DNA of 64,000 nt from positions 1-64,000 of the forward strand of contig JAFSSS010000067.1 in assembly GCA_017450925.1 (NCBI GenBank). The letters are read 5' to 3'. This document shows positions 57,701 to 64,000 of the stretch, in pieces; the first letter of the stretch is position 1, and every line of letters begins with the position of its first letter. The notes beneath the pieces are model-generated. The model did not search any database and was not told the DNA's origin. It worked only from the letters and a program-made list of their open reading frames with translations. The translations under genes and the position numbers were made by a program. This stretch comes from Ruminococcus sp. (GTDB taxonomy: Bacteria; Bacillota; Clostridia; Oscillospirales; Ruminococcaceae).

Positions 57701-58314
57701 TGGGTGCGATTGATGAATATGCAGAGGTCTCTGAAAGGTACGAATTTCTGAAAGCCCAGCTGGGAGACGTAACAAAGAGCAAATCCGAGCTGGAGACTAT
57801 GATTGCAGAGCTTACCGAGACTATGAAGGAGATGTTCATCACCACCTTTGATAAGATCAATAAGAATTTCAAGCAGGTGTTTACCGAGCTTTTCGGCGGC
57901 GGCCACGGAGAGCTGGAGCTTTCCGATCCCGATGATGTGCTGGAGTGCGGCATTGAGATCAAGGTCGAGCCTCCCGGAAAGATAGTCAAGAACCTTATGT
58001 CGCTTTCCGGCGGCGAACAGGCATTTGTAGCGGTCTGCATCTATTTCTCAATTCTGAAGATCAGCCCTTCGCCCTTCTGTCTGCTGGACGAGATCGAGGC
58101 CGCACTTGATGAGAGCAACGTGGTAAAATACGCCCAGTATCTTCACCGCTTCACCGACACGACCCAGTTCATTACCATTACACACAGGCGCGGTACAATG
58201 GAGGAGGCCGATGTTCTTTACGGTGTTACGATGCAGGATAAGGGTATTTCAAAACTGCTGAAAATGAATCCGGGTGATACAATTGACCTTGGATCCCCGA
58301 AAGAAGAGGAGTGA
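54739..58314 (+). CDS. smc: SMC, chromosome condensation ATPase
   Basis: A 1191-aa structural maintenance of chromosomes protein. N-terminal Walker A GPNGSGKSNI near 32-41, long coiled coils, a hinge domain about 515-650 (MEGFGFPVKHILTA and GSFTGGSATKNSGI) and a C-terminal head with LSGGEQAFVAV and LLDEIEAALDESN. With ScpA/B, elsewhere in the genome, it compacts chromosomes. GAAGGAAG precedes the ATG. Confidence 0.97.
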   Translation: MYLRSLELQGFKSFPDKIKLEFNKGISAVVGPNGSGKSNIGDAMRWVMGEQSSKTLRGGKMEDVIFHGTKDRPAAGFAQVTLNIDNADRALSMDTDLVAVSRKLYRNGDSEYMINSKNVRLKDVLELFMDTGLGRDGYSIIGQGRIADIVSSKSTERREIFEEAAGISKFRYKKEEAERKLKAAEDNIARLGDILSELESRIGPLEKQCEKAKKFNELYSRKSKLEIDVWVTQMHQIERTLAENKEKAQLLAQQYEQTAADADKLENEVELCREQSSERSVKIDELKAEIHQIELKNSQADAEVAVIENDIKHLNEQISTIRFQIDESEGSKYLLEAELNDKREELSRLGETQKKLEQDIDKTELSFTELKDRSDDFDKSISESNFALSALYIKKSELAYKLESAKNSFSDVQESLASTVEDGRDIEGRCELADKELKSLTAQRDKTSESESELKNRLAGLNKLLENKKNKLSSAESLYDENNAKLQQAEQRLKVLLDLENSMEGFGFPVKHILTATRQGRISGVHGTVTQLIKVEQDYTVAIETALGGAMQYMVVEDEDTAKRGIRLLKEARAGRATFLPMTTVKGSRLKSPPAGEEGFVAVASELVSCDSKYSGIIDDLLGRICIAEDLDSANDIARRHHFDFKIVTLDGQVINRGGSFTGGSATKNSGILSRRNEIEKLEITKNRLSEEFKKLKDDRERLVQETAKYAADIDGSKDQLSELSKQLMKLDMDIDRVKNYAKECREKQSALNAEAERLSMRVTLLSKEIDELNGLVSENDRLIVEGEADMQTSQNELDEMKVRREELSEKLSALRMEQIELLKDIETCNAAIVRINDSITNSSSDKSKLLDQIEEKKAGIEEKKRDIEKVRSDAASSVKVIDGLKKEISTAQREHLELSDKAVLLHQEEKARLDEKEKLSNEMNRLEERIRSSASEYDKLAEKLWSDHELTVSEAEKDCEPVENMPQANKELAELRAKINALGNVNLGAIDEYAEVSERYEFLKAQLGDVTKSKSELETMIAELTETMKEMFITTFDKINKNFKQVFTELFGGGHGELELSDPDDVLECGIEIKVEPPGKIVKNLMSLSGGEQAFVAVCIYFSILKISPSPFCLLDEIEAALDESNVVKYAQYLHRFTDTTQFITITHRRGTMEEADVLYGVTMQDKGISKLLKMNPGDTIDLGSPKEEE

Positions 58315-58319
58315 TAAAA

Positions 58320-59225
58320 ATGGGCTTTTTTGAAAAGCTGAAAGCCGGTCTGAAAAAGACCAAGGACTCTATGATGGGAAAGATCGAGCGTCTGCTCAAT
58401 TCCTTTACCAAGATAGATGAAGACCTTTTCGAGGAGTTGGAGGAAACTCTTATCACCTCGGATATCGGAGTTGTCACCTCTGAAAAGATCTGTGACGAGC
58501 TGCGAAGCCGTGTAAAGGCCAGAGGAATTACAGACCCTCAAGAGGTCAAGGATATACTGAAAGAGATCATAGCCGAAATGCTGGGCGACGAGATCCCGCT
58601 CGATCTTTCGACTGTTCCCTCGGTCATCCTTGTTATCGGGGTGAACGGCGTCGGAAAGACGACTACTATCGGCAAGCTGGCAAATCAGCTGCACAGCGAG
58701 GGCAAGAAGGTCATTGTGGCTGCAGCCGATACCTTCCGCGCTGCCGCTATAGATCAGCTTGAGGTCTGGACCCAGCGTGCAGGCGTTGATATTGTCAAGC
58801 ATAACGAGGGCTCTGATCCGGCATCGGTGGTATTTGATGCCCTTACCGCTGCAAAGTCCAGAAATGCGGATGTGGTGATCTGTGATACAGCGGGAAGACT
58901 CCACAACAAGAAAAACCTTATGGAGGAGCTAAAAAAAATCGCTCGTATAGTTCATCAGCAGGCCGAGGGCTGTGCCTTAGAGGTGCTGCTTGCCCTTGAT
59001 GCAACCACAGGACAGAATGCCGTCAATCAAGCGAAGCAGTTCAACGAGGTGGCGGATATCACAGGCATCATTCTTACCAAGCTTGACGGCACTGCCAAGG
59101 GCGGAATAATCATCAGTATAGTTGATGATCTTAAGGTGCCTGTAAAGCTGGTAACGGTCGGCGAGAAGATCGACGATATACAGCCCTTTAATACAAAAGA
59201 TTTTGTTGAGGCACTTTTTGAGTGA
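58320..59225 (+). CDS. ftsY: FtsY, signal recognition particle receptor
   Basis: A 301-aa SRP GTPase. NG domains: helical N domain 1-95, G1 [15 protein letters not shown] near 107, DTAGR near 190, [10 protein letters not shown] near 252. There is only a very short N-terminal stretch before the N domain, as in Firmicutes. The frame is open from GTG 58311, but AGAGGAG sits there and the ATG at 58320 has an 8-nt spacing. Commonly follows smc. Confidence 0.96.
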   Translation: MGFFEKLKAGLKKTKDSMMGKIERLLNSFTKIDEDLFEELEETLITSDIGVVTSEKICDELRSRVKARGITDPQEVKDILKEIIAEMLGDEIPLDLSTVPSVILVIGVNGVGKTTTIGKLANQLHSEGKKVIVAAADTFRAAAIDQLEVWTQRAGVDIVKHNEGSDPASVVFDALTAAKSRNADVVICDTAGRLHNKKNLMEELKKIARIVHQQAEGCALEVLLALDATTGQNAVNQAKQFNEVADITGIILTKLDGTAKGGIIISIVDDLKVPVKLVTVGEKIDDIQPFNTKDFVEALFE

Positions 59226-59277
59226 ACAGCATAGAAGAAGCAATTAAACCCAAGTAGAATTCGGAGATATTTGAACC

Positions 59278-59781
59278 ATGGATAACGTATTATTTATTAT
59301 TGATATGCAGGAGATATATGCGGGAAGAGGCCGCAATAAGGATAAGTATAGTTACGATACTGACAGGCTTATTGACAATATAAATCTGAAGCTTGCAGAG
59401 TATAAGCCCGAGGAGGTGTTCTATTTCAAGAGCATCGCCAAGGGACTCGGCGGATTGCTTGGAGCTATGCCCAAGGCAGGAACGCACGAAGCTAAATTTG
59501 TAGAGAGACTGAAGATCGTCGGCAAGAATATTTACGAGCGCAGCAAGCCGGACGTTCTGTCGATATCTGATGTGGCTGACTTTATCGGTTCGCGTAATAT
59601 CAAGCAGATCGAGCTTGCAGGAGTGGATGTGAACAGCTCTATCAGCCTTACTGCCGTAACTGCAACAAACGATCTGAATGTGAATGTGCTTTACAATACC
59701 AACTGCATGGTCTTCACCGCACCCGAAAAGGCGGAGAAGATGAGAGAAAAATTCAGACGCAACCGAGTTACACTGCTGTGA
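59278..59781 (+). CDS. Isochorismatase-fold protein with the catalytic Cys replaced by Ser
   Basis: A 167-aa protein of the cysteine hydrolase (isochorismatase/nicotinamidase-like) fold. The first catalytic Asp is present (D9, IIDMQ) and K90 (RSKPD) may be the catalytic Lys. At the position of the nucleophilic Cys in the family pattern (GV-x-T-x-x-C-V) the sequence is [12 protein letters not shown], with S121 in place of Cys. It may be inactive as a classic amidase or bind a ligand only. Encoded between ftsY and rdgB with short gaps. Confidence 0.75.
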   Translation: MDNVLFIIDMQEIYAGRGRNKDKYSYDTDRLIDNINLKLAEYKPEEVFYFKSIAKGLGGLLGAMPKAGTHEAKFVERLKIVGKNIYERSKPDVLSISDVADFIGSRNIKQIELAGVDVNSSISLTAVTATNDLNVNVLYNTNCMVFTAPEKAEKMREKFRRNRVTLL

Positions 59782-59793
59782 TGAGGTAAATGT

Positions 59794-60378
59794 ATGAAAC
59801 TGATAATCGCAAGCAACAACAAGGGCAAGATCAGAGAGTATAAGCAGATTCTTGAACCAATGGGATTTGAGGTGCTGTCACAGAGTGAGGCAGGGATCAA
59901 CCTTGAAGCAGACGAGACCGGCACTACCTTTGCAGAGAATTCCGCTATCAAGGCAAGGGCGATTTTCGGCATGACAAGCTGTGCTGTGCTTGCTGATGAC
60001 AGCGGACTTGCAGTGGATGCCTTAAACGGCGAGCCGGGTGTATATTCTGCCCGCTACGGCGGACTTGAGACCTCCGAGAAACGTTCCGCTCTGGTGCTTG
60101 AAAAGCTGAAGGATACCCCAAGGGAGAAAAGGGGAGCCAGCTTTATCTGCTGCATACATCTTATCCTTGAGGACGGACGCGAGATCACCGTCGAGGGCAG
60201 CTGCACCGGCTGGATAGGCTATGAACCTGTCGGAAACAACGGCTTCGGCTATGACCCGATCTTCATGCAGGGCGGCAGGAGCTTTGCACAGCTGCCCTCG
60301 GAGGAGAAGAACCGTCTTTCGCATCGCGCTGATGCCTTGAACAAACTTATCGAAAAACTAAAGGAGACTGATATATGA
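59794..60378 (+). CDS. rdgB: XTP/dITP diphosphatase (RdgB/HAM1)
   Basis: A 194-aa housecleaning enzyme hydrolysing XTP, dITP and ITP to monophosphates. Opening LIIASNNKGKIREYKQIL, then VLADDSGLAVDALNGEPGVYSARY near 70-93 and GNNGFGYDPIF near 148. Overlaps yhbY by 4 nt. Length normal. Confidence 0.95.
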   Translation: MKLIIASNNKGKIREYKQILEPMGFEVLSQSEAGINLEADETGTTFAENSAIKARAIFGMTSCAVLADDSGLAVDALNGEPGVYSARYGGLETSEKRSALVLEKLKDTPREKRGASFICCIHLILEDGREITVEGSCTGWIGYEPVGNNGFGYDPIFMQGGRSFAQLPSEEKNRLSHRADALNKLIEKLKETDI

Positions 60379-60671
60379 TAACACCCAAGCAGAGAGCCGA
60401 GCTTAAGGCTCTGGCAAATTCGCTGGAGCCTGCCTTTCAAGTGGGCAAGGGCGGAGTCAATGATGCACAGACAGCCCAGATCGACGACTATCTTAGAGTG
60501 CATGAGCTGGTAAAGATCAAAGTTCTTGATAATTCCCTTTATACAGCCAAGGAGGCCGCCGCAGAGATCGCAGGGCGCATCAGCGCCGAGGTCGTGCAGG
60601 TCATCGGCTCCAAGGCTATCCTTTACAAGCGGAATGAAAAGGAGCCTGTCATAAGGCTGAAGAGCAAATGA
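60375..60671 (+). CDS. YhbY/CRM-domain RNA-binding protein
   Basis: A 98-aa protein consisting of one CRM domain: MITPKQRAELKALANSLEPA, QVGKGGVND (GxxG loop) and VQVIGSKAILYKRN. The family binds RNA and associates with pre-50S particles. Overlaps both neighbours by 4 nt. Confidence 0.93.
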   Translation: MITPKQRAELKALANSLEPAFQVGKGGVNDAQTAQIDDYLRVHELVKIKVLDNSLYTAKEAAAEIAGRISAEVVQVIGSKAILYKRNEKEPVIRLKSK

Positions 60672-61867
60672 GCGGCGCAATAGGGATTTTCGGCGGTACC
60701 TTTGACCCCATACATCTCGGCCACAGATATCTTGCCGAGGCAGCAATTGCAGAAGCGGGACTGGACAAGCTTATCATCATGCCTGCAAAGATCCCGCCGC
60801 ATAAGGCAGATGCGAAGATAGTATCCGGTGAACAGCGGCTTGAGATGTGCCGGCTGGCTTTTTCTGATCTTGACAAGGCAGAGATCTCTGATCACGAGCT
60901 GGGGCAGGAGGGCAAAAGCTATTCCTATAACACTGTCCGCTGGCTGAAGGAGAGCTATCCCGACAGCAGGATATGCTTCATCATGGGCAGCGACCAGCTT
61001 GAGGTCTTCGATACCTGGTATCGCTGGCAGGATATACTTGAGCTTGCGGATATCATCGTACTTTCCCGCGAGGACGGCCTTGCCGCCGAGGTGCTTGAAA
61101 AGAAAGCTGCCCGTTTTACCGATATCCCCGGAAAGGTGACAGTCATAAGGGTAAAGCCATTTGAGATATCATCCACAAAAATCAGGAAAATGTTGGGAAA
61201 TAATGAAGACTGCTCTTGCTATCTGGATAAAAAAGTGATAGAATATATAAAGGAAGAAGGACTGTATAATATTGCTCCGCAACAGGGCTTTGACAAAAAG
61301 AAGTATTCTTCCTACAAGTCCTATATCAAGGAGCATCTTTCCAAGAAGCGGGCACAGCATTCCATGAACGTTGCCGATGCCGCAGTCAAGCTGGCAAGGC
61401 TATATAACGGCAATGAGGAAAAGGCTTATGTTGCAGGTCTTTTGCACGATGTCTGCAAGGAAATGCCCCCGGAAATACAGCTGGAGTATGTTATGCGTTC
61501 ACCGCTCGATGTAAGCGAGTATGAAAAAAAGACCACAGCCCTTTTCCATGCAGTGGCCGGCTCTGTTTTCATACAGGAGGAGTTCGGTATCGCTGACCCG
61601 GAGATCATAAGAGCTGTAAGATATCATACCGTGGCCTGCGGGGATATGGACAAGCTTTCCCAGATCATATACATAGCCGATCTTATCTCTGATGACAGGG
61701 ATTACAAGGACGTAAAGAAAATGCGTAAATATGTGGAGCAGGGCCTTGAAAAGGCTATGCTGGAGGCTCTGAAATTCTCTTTGGCCGATTCTGTCGGCAA
61801 GGAAAATACTATCCCGCTGTGTACGCTTGAAGCATATAACTATTTTTTAAAGGTAAGGACAAAATAA
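60668..61867 (+). CDS. nadD: NadD-YqeK fusion: nicotinate-nucleotide adenylyltransferase plus HD hydrolase
   Basis: A 399-aa two-domain enzyme. Residues 1-200 are NadD (GIFGGTFDPIHLGH near the start, ISSTKIRKMLG near 172), making nicotinic acid adenine dinucleotide for NAD synthesis. Residues about 215-399 are a YqeK-type HD domain: RAQHSMNVA near 235, GLLHDVCKEM near 260 and YHTVACGDM near 323, related to the Ap4A hydrolase YqeK. The two are separate adjacent genes in many Firmicutes. Both motifs are intact. Confidence 0.93.
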   Translation: MSGAIGIFGGTFDPIHLGHRYLAEAAIAEAGLDKLIIMPAKIPPHKADAKIVSGEQRLEMCRLAFSDLDKAEISDHELGQEGKSYSYNTVRWLKESYPDSRICFIMGSDQLEVFDTWYRWQDILELADIIVLSREDGLAAEVLEKKAARFTDIPGKVTVIRVKPFEISSTKIRKMLGNNEDCSCYLDKKVIEYIKEEGLYNIAPQQGFDKKKYSSYKSYIKEHLSKKRAQHSMNVADAAVKLARLYNGNEEKAYVAGLLHDVCKEMPPEIQLEYVMRSPLDVSEYEKKTTALFHAVAGSVFIQEEFGIADPEIIRAVRYHTVACGDMDKLSQIIYIADLISDDRDYKDVKKMRKYVEQGLEKAMLEALKFSLADSVGKENTIPLCTLEAYNYFLKVRTK

Positions 61868-61914
61868 CACAATAACACTCCCGCGCTCATCGCGGTCTGA
61901 AAAGGAGGAACACT

Positions 61915-62283
61915 ATGGCTAAACTCGAACAGAGGGCTATTATCGAAACTATCATCAAGGCGCTGGATTCCAAAAGAGCAGAGGATATCCGCCTTATCGG
62001 CATAAAGGATCTGACTATAGTAGCAGATTATTTCGTTATAGCTGACGGCACATCCAATACCCAGACCAAGGCTCTTGCCGACGAGGTCGAGTTCAAACTC
62101 AAACAGCATGGGATCGAGCCTATCCGCACCGAGGGCTATCAAGGTGCTAACTGGATCGTGCTTGACTACGGCGATATAGTCGTTCATGTTTTCTATAAGG
62201 AAACAAGGGATTTCTATAACCTTGAAAGGCTTTGGCAGGACGGCGAACAGATCGACATTTCCGAGTACATCGTAAAAGAATAA
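61915..62283 (+). CDS. rsfS: Ribosomal silencing factor RsfS
   Basis: A 122-aa protein that binds L14 and blocks subunit joining in starvation. Typical AEDIRLIGIKDLTIVADYFVIADGTSNTQ (in two contiguous blocks) and GANWIVLDYGDIVVHVF. AGGAGG precedes the ATG. Follows nadD-yqeK as usual. Confidence 0.96.
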   Translation: MAKLEQRAIIETIIKALDSKRAEDIRLIGIKDLTIVADYFVIADGTSNTQTKALADEVEFKLKQHGIEPIRTEGYQGANWIVLDYGDIVVHVFYKETRDFYNLERLWQDGEQIDISEYIVKE

Positions 62284-62295
62284 CGGAGGTGCGCT

Positions 62296-62637
62296 TTGGG
62301 ACATTCTGTCAACGGCAGGAACCTCTGCGGCCTTATCGCCGGATACATGGTCATCAAGGGCATTCTTAACTTGATACTAAGCTTCGGTGCTGCTAATGTG
62401 CTTATGCTGGCGGTTTCTGCGGCACTGGGTTTTGGAATGCTTATCCGGTTTAGGTTCATGAACCTTATTACGGCAGGCTTTCTGACGGTTATGGTGATCG
62501 TCCATATCAAGGATAATATTGCGAATATAGGGCTGAACGTTTATATCGTATATCTTGTTGAGGCAGTTATAGATCTTGTTTGTGCTTTCAAACTGGTGAC
62601 AGATCAAGATATTCGGGAATGGTTCAGACACAGCTAA
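62296..62637 (+). CDS. Small membrane protein between rsfS and leuS, unknown function
   Basis: A 113-aa protein with three or four hydrophobic segments (about 13-31, 34-49, 55-73 and 79-98) and a short C-terminus (DQDIREWFRHS). No family recognised. The TTG start at 62296 has GGAGG 6 nt upstream. Packed 12 nt after rsfS and 29 nt before leuS, so co-transcribed. Confidence 0.65.
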   Translation: MGHSVNGRNLCGLIAGYMVIKGILNLILSFGAANVLMLAVSAALGFGMLIRFRFMNLITAGFLTVMVIVHIKDNIANIGLNVYIVYLVEAVIDLVCAFKLVTDQDIREWFRHS

Positions 62638-62666
62638 GCTAATTTTTTGCAAAGGAATGATAAAAA

Positions 62667-64000
62667 ATGAAGTACGATTTCAGTACAGTAGAGAAGAAGT
62701 GGCAGAAATACTGGGAGGAGCATGAGACCTTTAAGACAGATGTCTGGGATTTCTCAAAGCCAAAGTTCTATGCCCTCGATATGTTCCCCTATCCCTCCGG
62801 CGTGGGACTTCACGCAGGCCACCCCGAGGGTTATACCGCCACGGATATAGTTTCCCGCATGAAGCGTATGCAGGGCTATAACGTCCTTCACCCTATGGGC
62901 TATGATTCCTTCGGCCTTCCCGCCGAGCAGTATGCCGTTACCACGGGTAATCACCCAAACGGCTTTACACAGAAGAATATCGAGACCTTCTCCAAGCAGC
63001 TGAAGGAGCTTGGCTTTGACTATGACTGGTCGAAGATGATAGCCACCTCTGACCCCAAGTATTATAAGTGGACACAGTGGATCTTCAAGCAGCTTTATTT
63101 GGACGGCTATGCCAAATACATAGATATGCCCGTCAACTGGTGCGAGGAGCTGGGAACGGTCCTTTCCAACGATGAGGTCATCGACGGCAAGTCCGAGCGC
63201 GGCGGCTATCCCGTTGTCAGAAAGAATATGAAGCAGTGGGTCATCAATCAGCCCGCCTTTGCGGAAAAGCTGCTCGAGGGTCTTGAGGAGATCGACTGGC
63301 CGGAATCCACCAAGCAGATGCAGCGCAACTGGATAGGAAAATCCACCGGAGTTGAGGTCGAGTTCAATATCGTCGGGGGCGGAAAGTTCTCGATCTTTAC
63401 CACCTGTATCGAAACTATCTACGGCATCACCTTCATGGTACTGGCTCCCGAGGGCGACATAACCGCAAGCCTGCTTGACAGAGTGCAGAACCGCGAAGAG
63501 GTCGAGGCATATATCAACGAGACCAAGAAGAAAAACGATATGGATCGTACCGAGCTCAACAAGACCAAATCCGGCTGTGAGCTGAAGGGCGTTACCTGCA
63601 TCAACCCCGTAAACGGCAAGGAAGTCCGTATGTTCATCGGCGATTTTGTTCTGGCAAGCTACGGCACCGGCGCAGTAATGGCAGTCCCCAGCCACGACCA
63701 GAGAGACTTTGAATATGCCGTCGCTCATAACATAGAAATGCTTCAGGTCATTGACGGCAGTGACGGGCATATTGATGTTTCCGGTGCGGTTATGGAAAAG
63801 ACCGAGTATCTCGGAAAGGGCTATAAGCTGATAAATTCCGAGGAGTTCACAGGCATGACAGTCGAGGAGGCCAAGGAGGCTATCACTGTCAAGCTCGAAA
63901 AAATGGGCATAGCAAAGCGCACTGTGAATTATCATTTCCGTGAGTGGATATTCGCTCGCCAGCGCTACTGGGGCGAGCCCGTTCCCGTAGTCCACGGCGA
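62667..64000 (+). CDS. leuS: Leucyl-tRNA synthetase, 5' part (runs off the window)
   Basis: 444 codons of the class I synthetase that charges tRNA-Leu. The HIGH-type motif is HAGH in GVGLHAGHPEGY (near 51), then FGLPAEQYAV and QMQRNWIGKS. The CP1 editing domain is present, with GTGAVMAVPSHDQRD conserved, but the motif normally reading TTRPDT is TTCIET (FTTCIETIYGITFMVL, near 250). The N-terminal zinc-knuckle Cys of the E. coli enzyme are absent. AAAGGA precedes the ATG by 8 nt; no T-box leader is seen. The KMSKS region is outside the window. Confidence 0.95.
   Translation, partial: MKYDFSTVEKKWQKYWEEHETFKTDVWDFSKPKFYALDMFPYPSGVGLHAGHPEGYTATDIVSRMKRMQGYNVLHPMGYDSFGLPAEQYAVTTGNHPNGFTQKNIETFSKQLKELGFDYDWSKMIATSDPKYYKWTQWIFKQLYLDGYAKYIDMPVNWCEELGTVLSNDEVIDGKSERGGYPVVRKNMKQWVINQPAFAEKLLEGLEEIDWPESTKQMQRNWIGKSTGVEVEFNIVGGGKFSIFTTCIETIYGITFMVLAPEGDITASLLDRVQNREEVEAYINETKKKNDMDRTELNKTKSGCELKGVTCINPVNGKEVRMFIGDFVLASYGTGAVMAVPSHDQRDFEYAVAHNIEMLQVIDGSDGHIDVSGAVMEKTEYLGKGYKLINSEEFTGMTVEEAKEAITVKLEKMGIAKRTVNYHFREWIFARQRYWGEPVPVVHG

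Noticed and set aside
62638..62666. T-box leader for leuS
   Set aside because: The gap to the upstream gene is 29 nt, with no specifier stem or T-box sequence. The same holds for thrC at 24249-24287.
62754..63995. 413-codon minus-strand frame at the right edge
   Set aside because: Shadow of leuS, whose motifs are unmistakable on the plus strand.

Overview
The window reads as a chromosomal segment of a low-to-mid G+C Gram-positive anaerobe of the class Clostridia, most likely Oscillospirales/Ruminococcaceae (a Ruminococcus-like gut or rumen bacterium). Support comes from gene content rather than any database match: Firmicutes-type infC-rpmI-rplT with a structured leader, a DUF1540 mini-protein, the paired TIGR03960/TIGR03936 radical-SAM genes, a nadD-yqeK fusion, HemW, many TTG/GTG starts with strong purine-rich Shine-Dalgarno sites, and many sigma-A promoters with an exact 17-nt spacer. 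No rRNA, CRISPR array, intact integrase or insertion sequence was seen.

Layout. 1-1816 is accessory DNA ending at the 3' end of a tRNA-Ser(GGA) gene: a gene whose product starts as a type I methylase subunit (HsdM N-domain) and switches in frame to a flavodoxin-like protein at the window edge, a SLOG-family gene, a ribbon-helix-helix gene on the opposite strand, and a gene-free stretch with terminators and three GTGTGAT repeats. 2.1-7.9 kb holds two small membrane proteins, hemW, and a run of envelope proteins (adaptor-like lipoprotein, 4-5 TM protein, secreted single-anchor protein, small lipoprotein), each with its own promoter. 8.0-15.1 kb is a complete F1Fo ATP synthase operon (atpI-B-E-F-H-A-G-D-C) whose c subunit carries a two-carboxylate Na+-type ion site. 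It is followed by a Na+/phosphate symporter with a PhoU domain, an M50 protease and the radical-SAM pair.

20.5-30.1 kb is housekeeping: rplS with a leader RNA, two tandem signal peptidases, rbgA, rnhB, yraN, thrC, a DUF1540 gene, a phosphoesterase, and tig-clpP-clpX. 30.2-36.2 kb holds metA (minus strand), then a GtrA/flavoprotein/membrane glycosyltransferase operon and a 23S rRNA methyltransferase. 36.3-45 kb holds rpmE, a YigZ protein, a dGTPase-like gene, dnaG-rpoD, an Rrf2 regulator, a degenerate GH25-like protein, a small alarmone synthetase and an orphan MoxR ATPase. 45-64 kb holds infC-rpmI-rplT (infC starts at ATA), an rRNA methyltransferase, dprA, topA, trmFO, plsX, rnc, an Elp3-like radical SAM protein, smc, ftsY, an isochorismatase-fold protein lacking its Cys, rdgB, yhbY, nadD-yqeK, rsfS, a small membrane protein and the 5' part of leuS.

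Most of the window is translation, ribosome assembly, replication and energy metabolism. The points most worth a second look are the hsdM chimera, the tRNA-Ser island border, the ATP synthase c-ring motif, the infC ATA start, the terminator that overlaps a start codon at 41.8 kb, the catalytically altered GH25 and isochorismatase homologues, and the unusual LeuRS editing motif.
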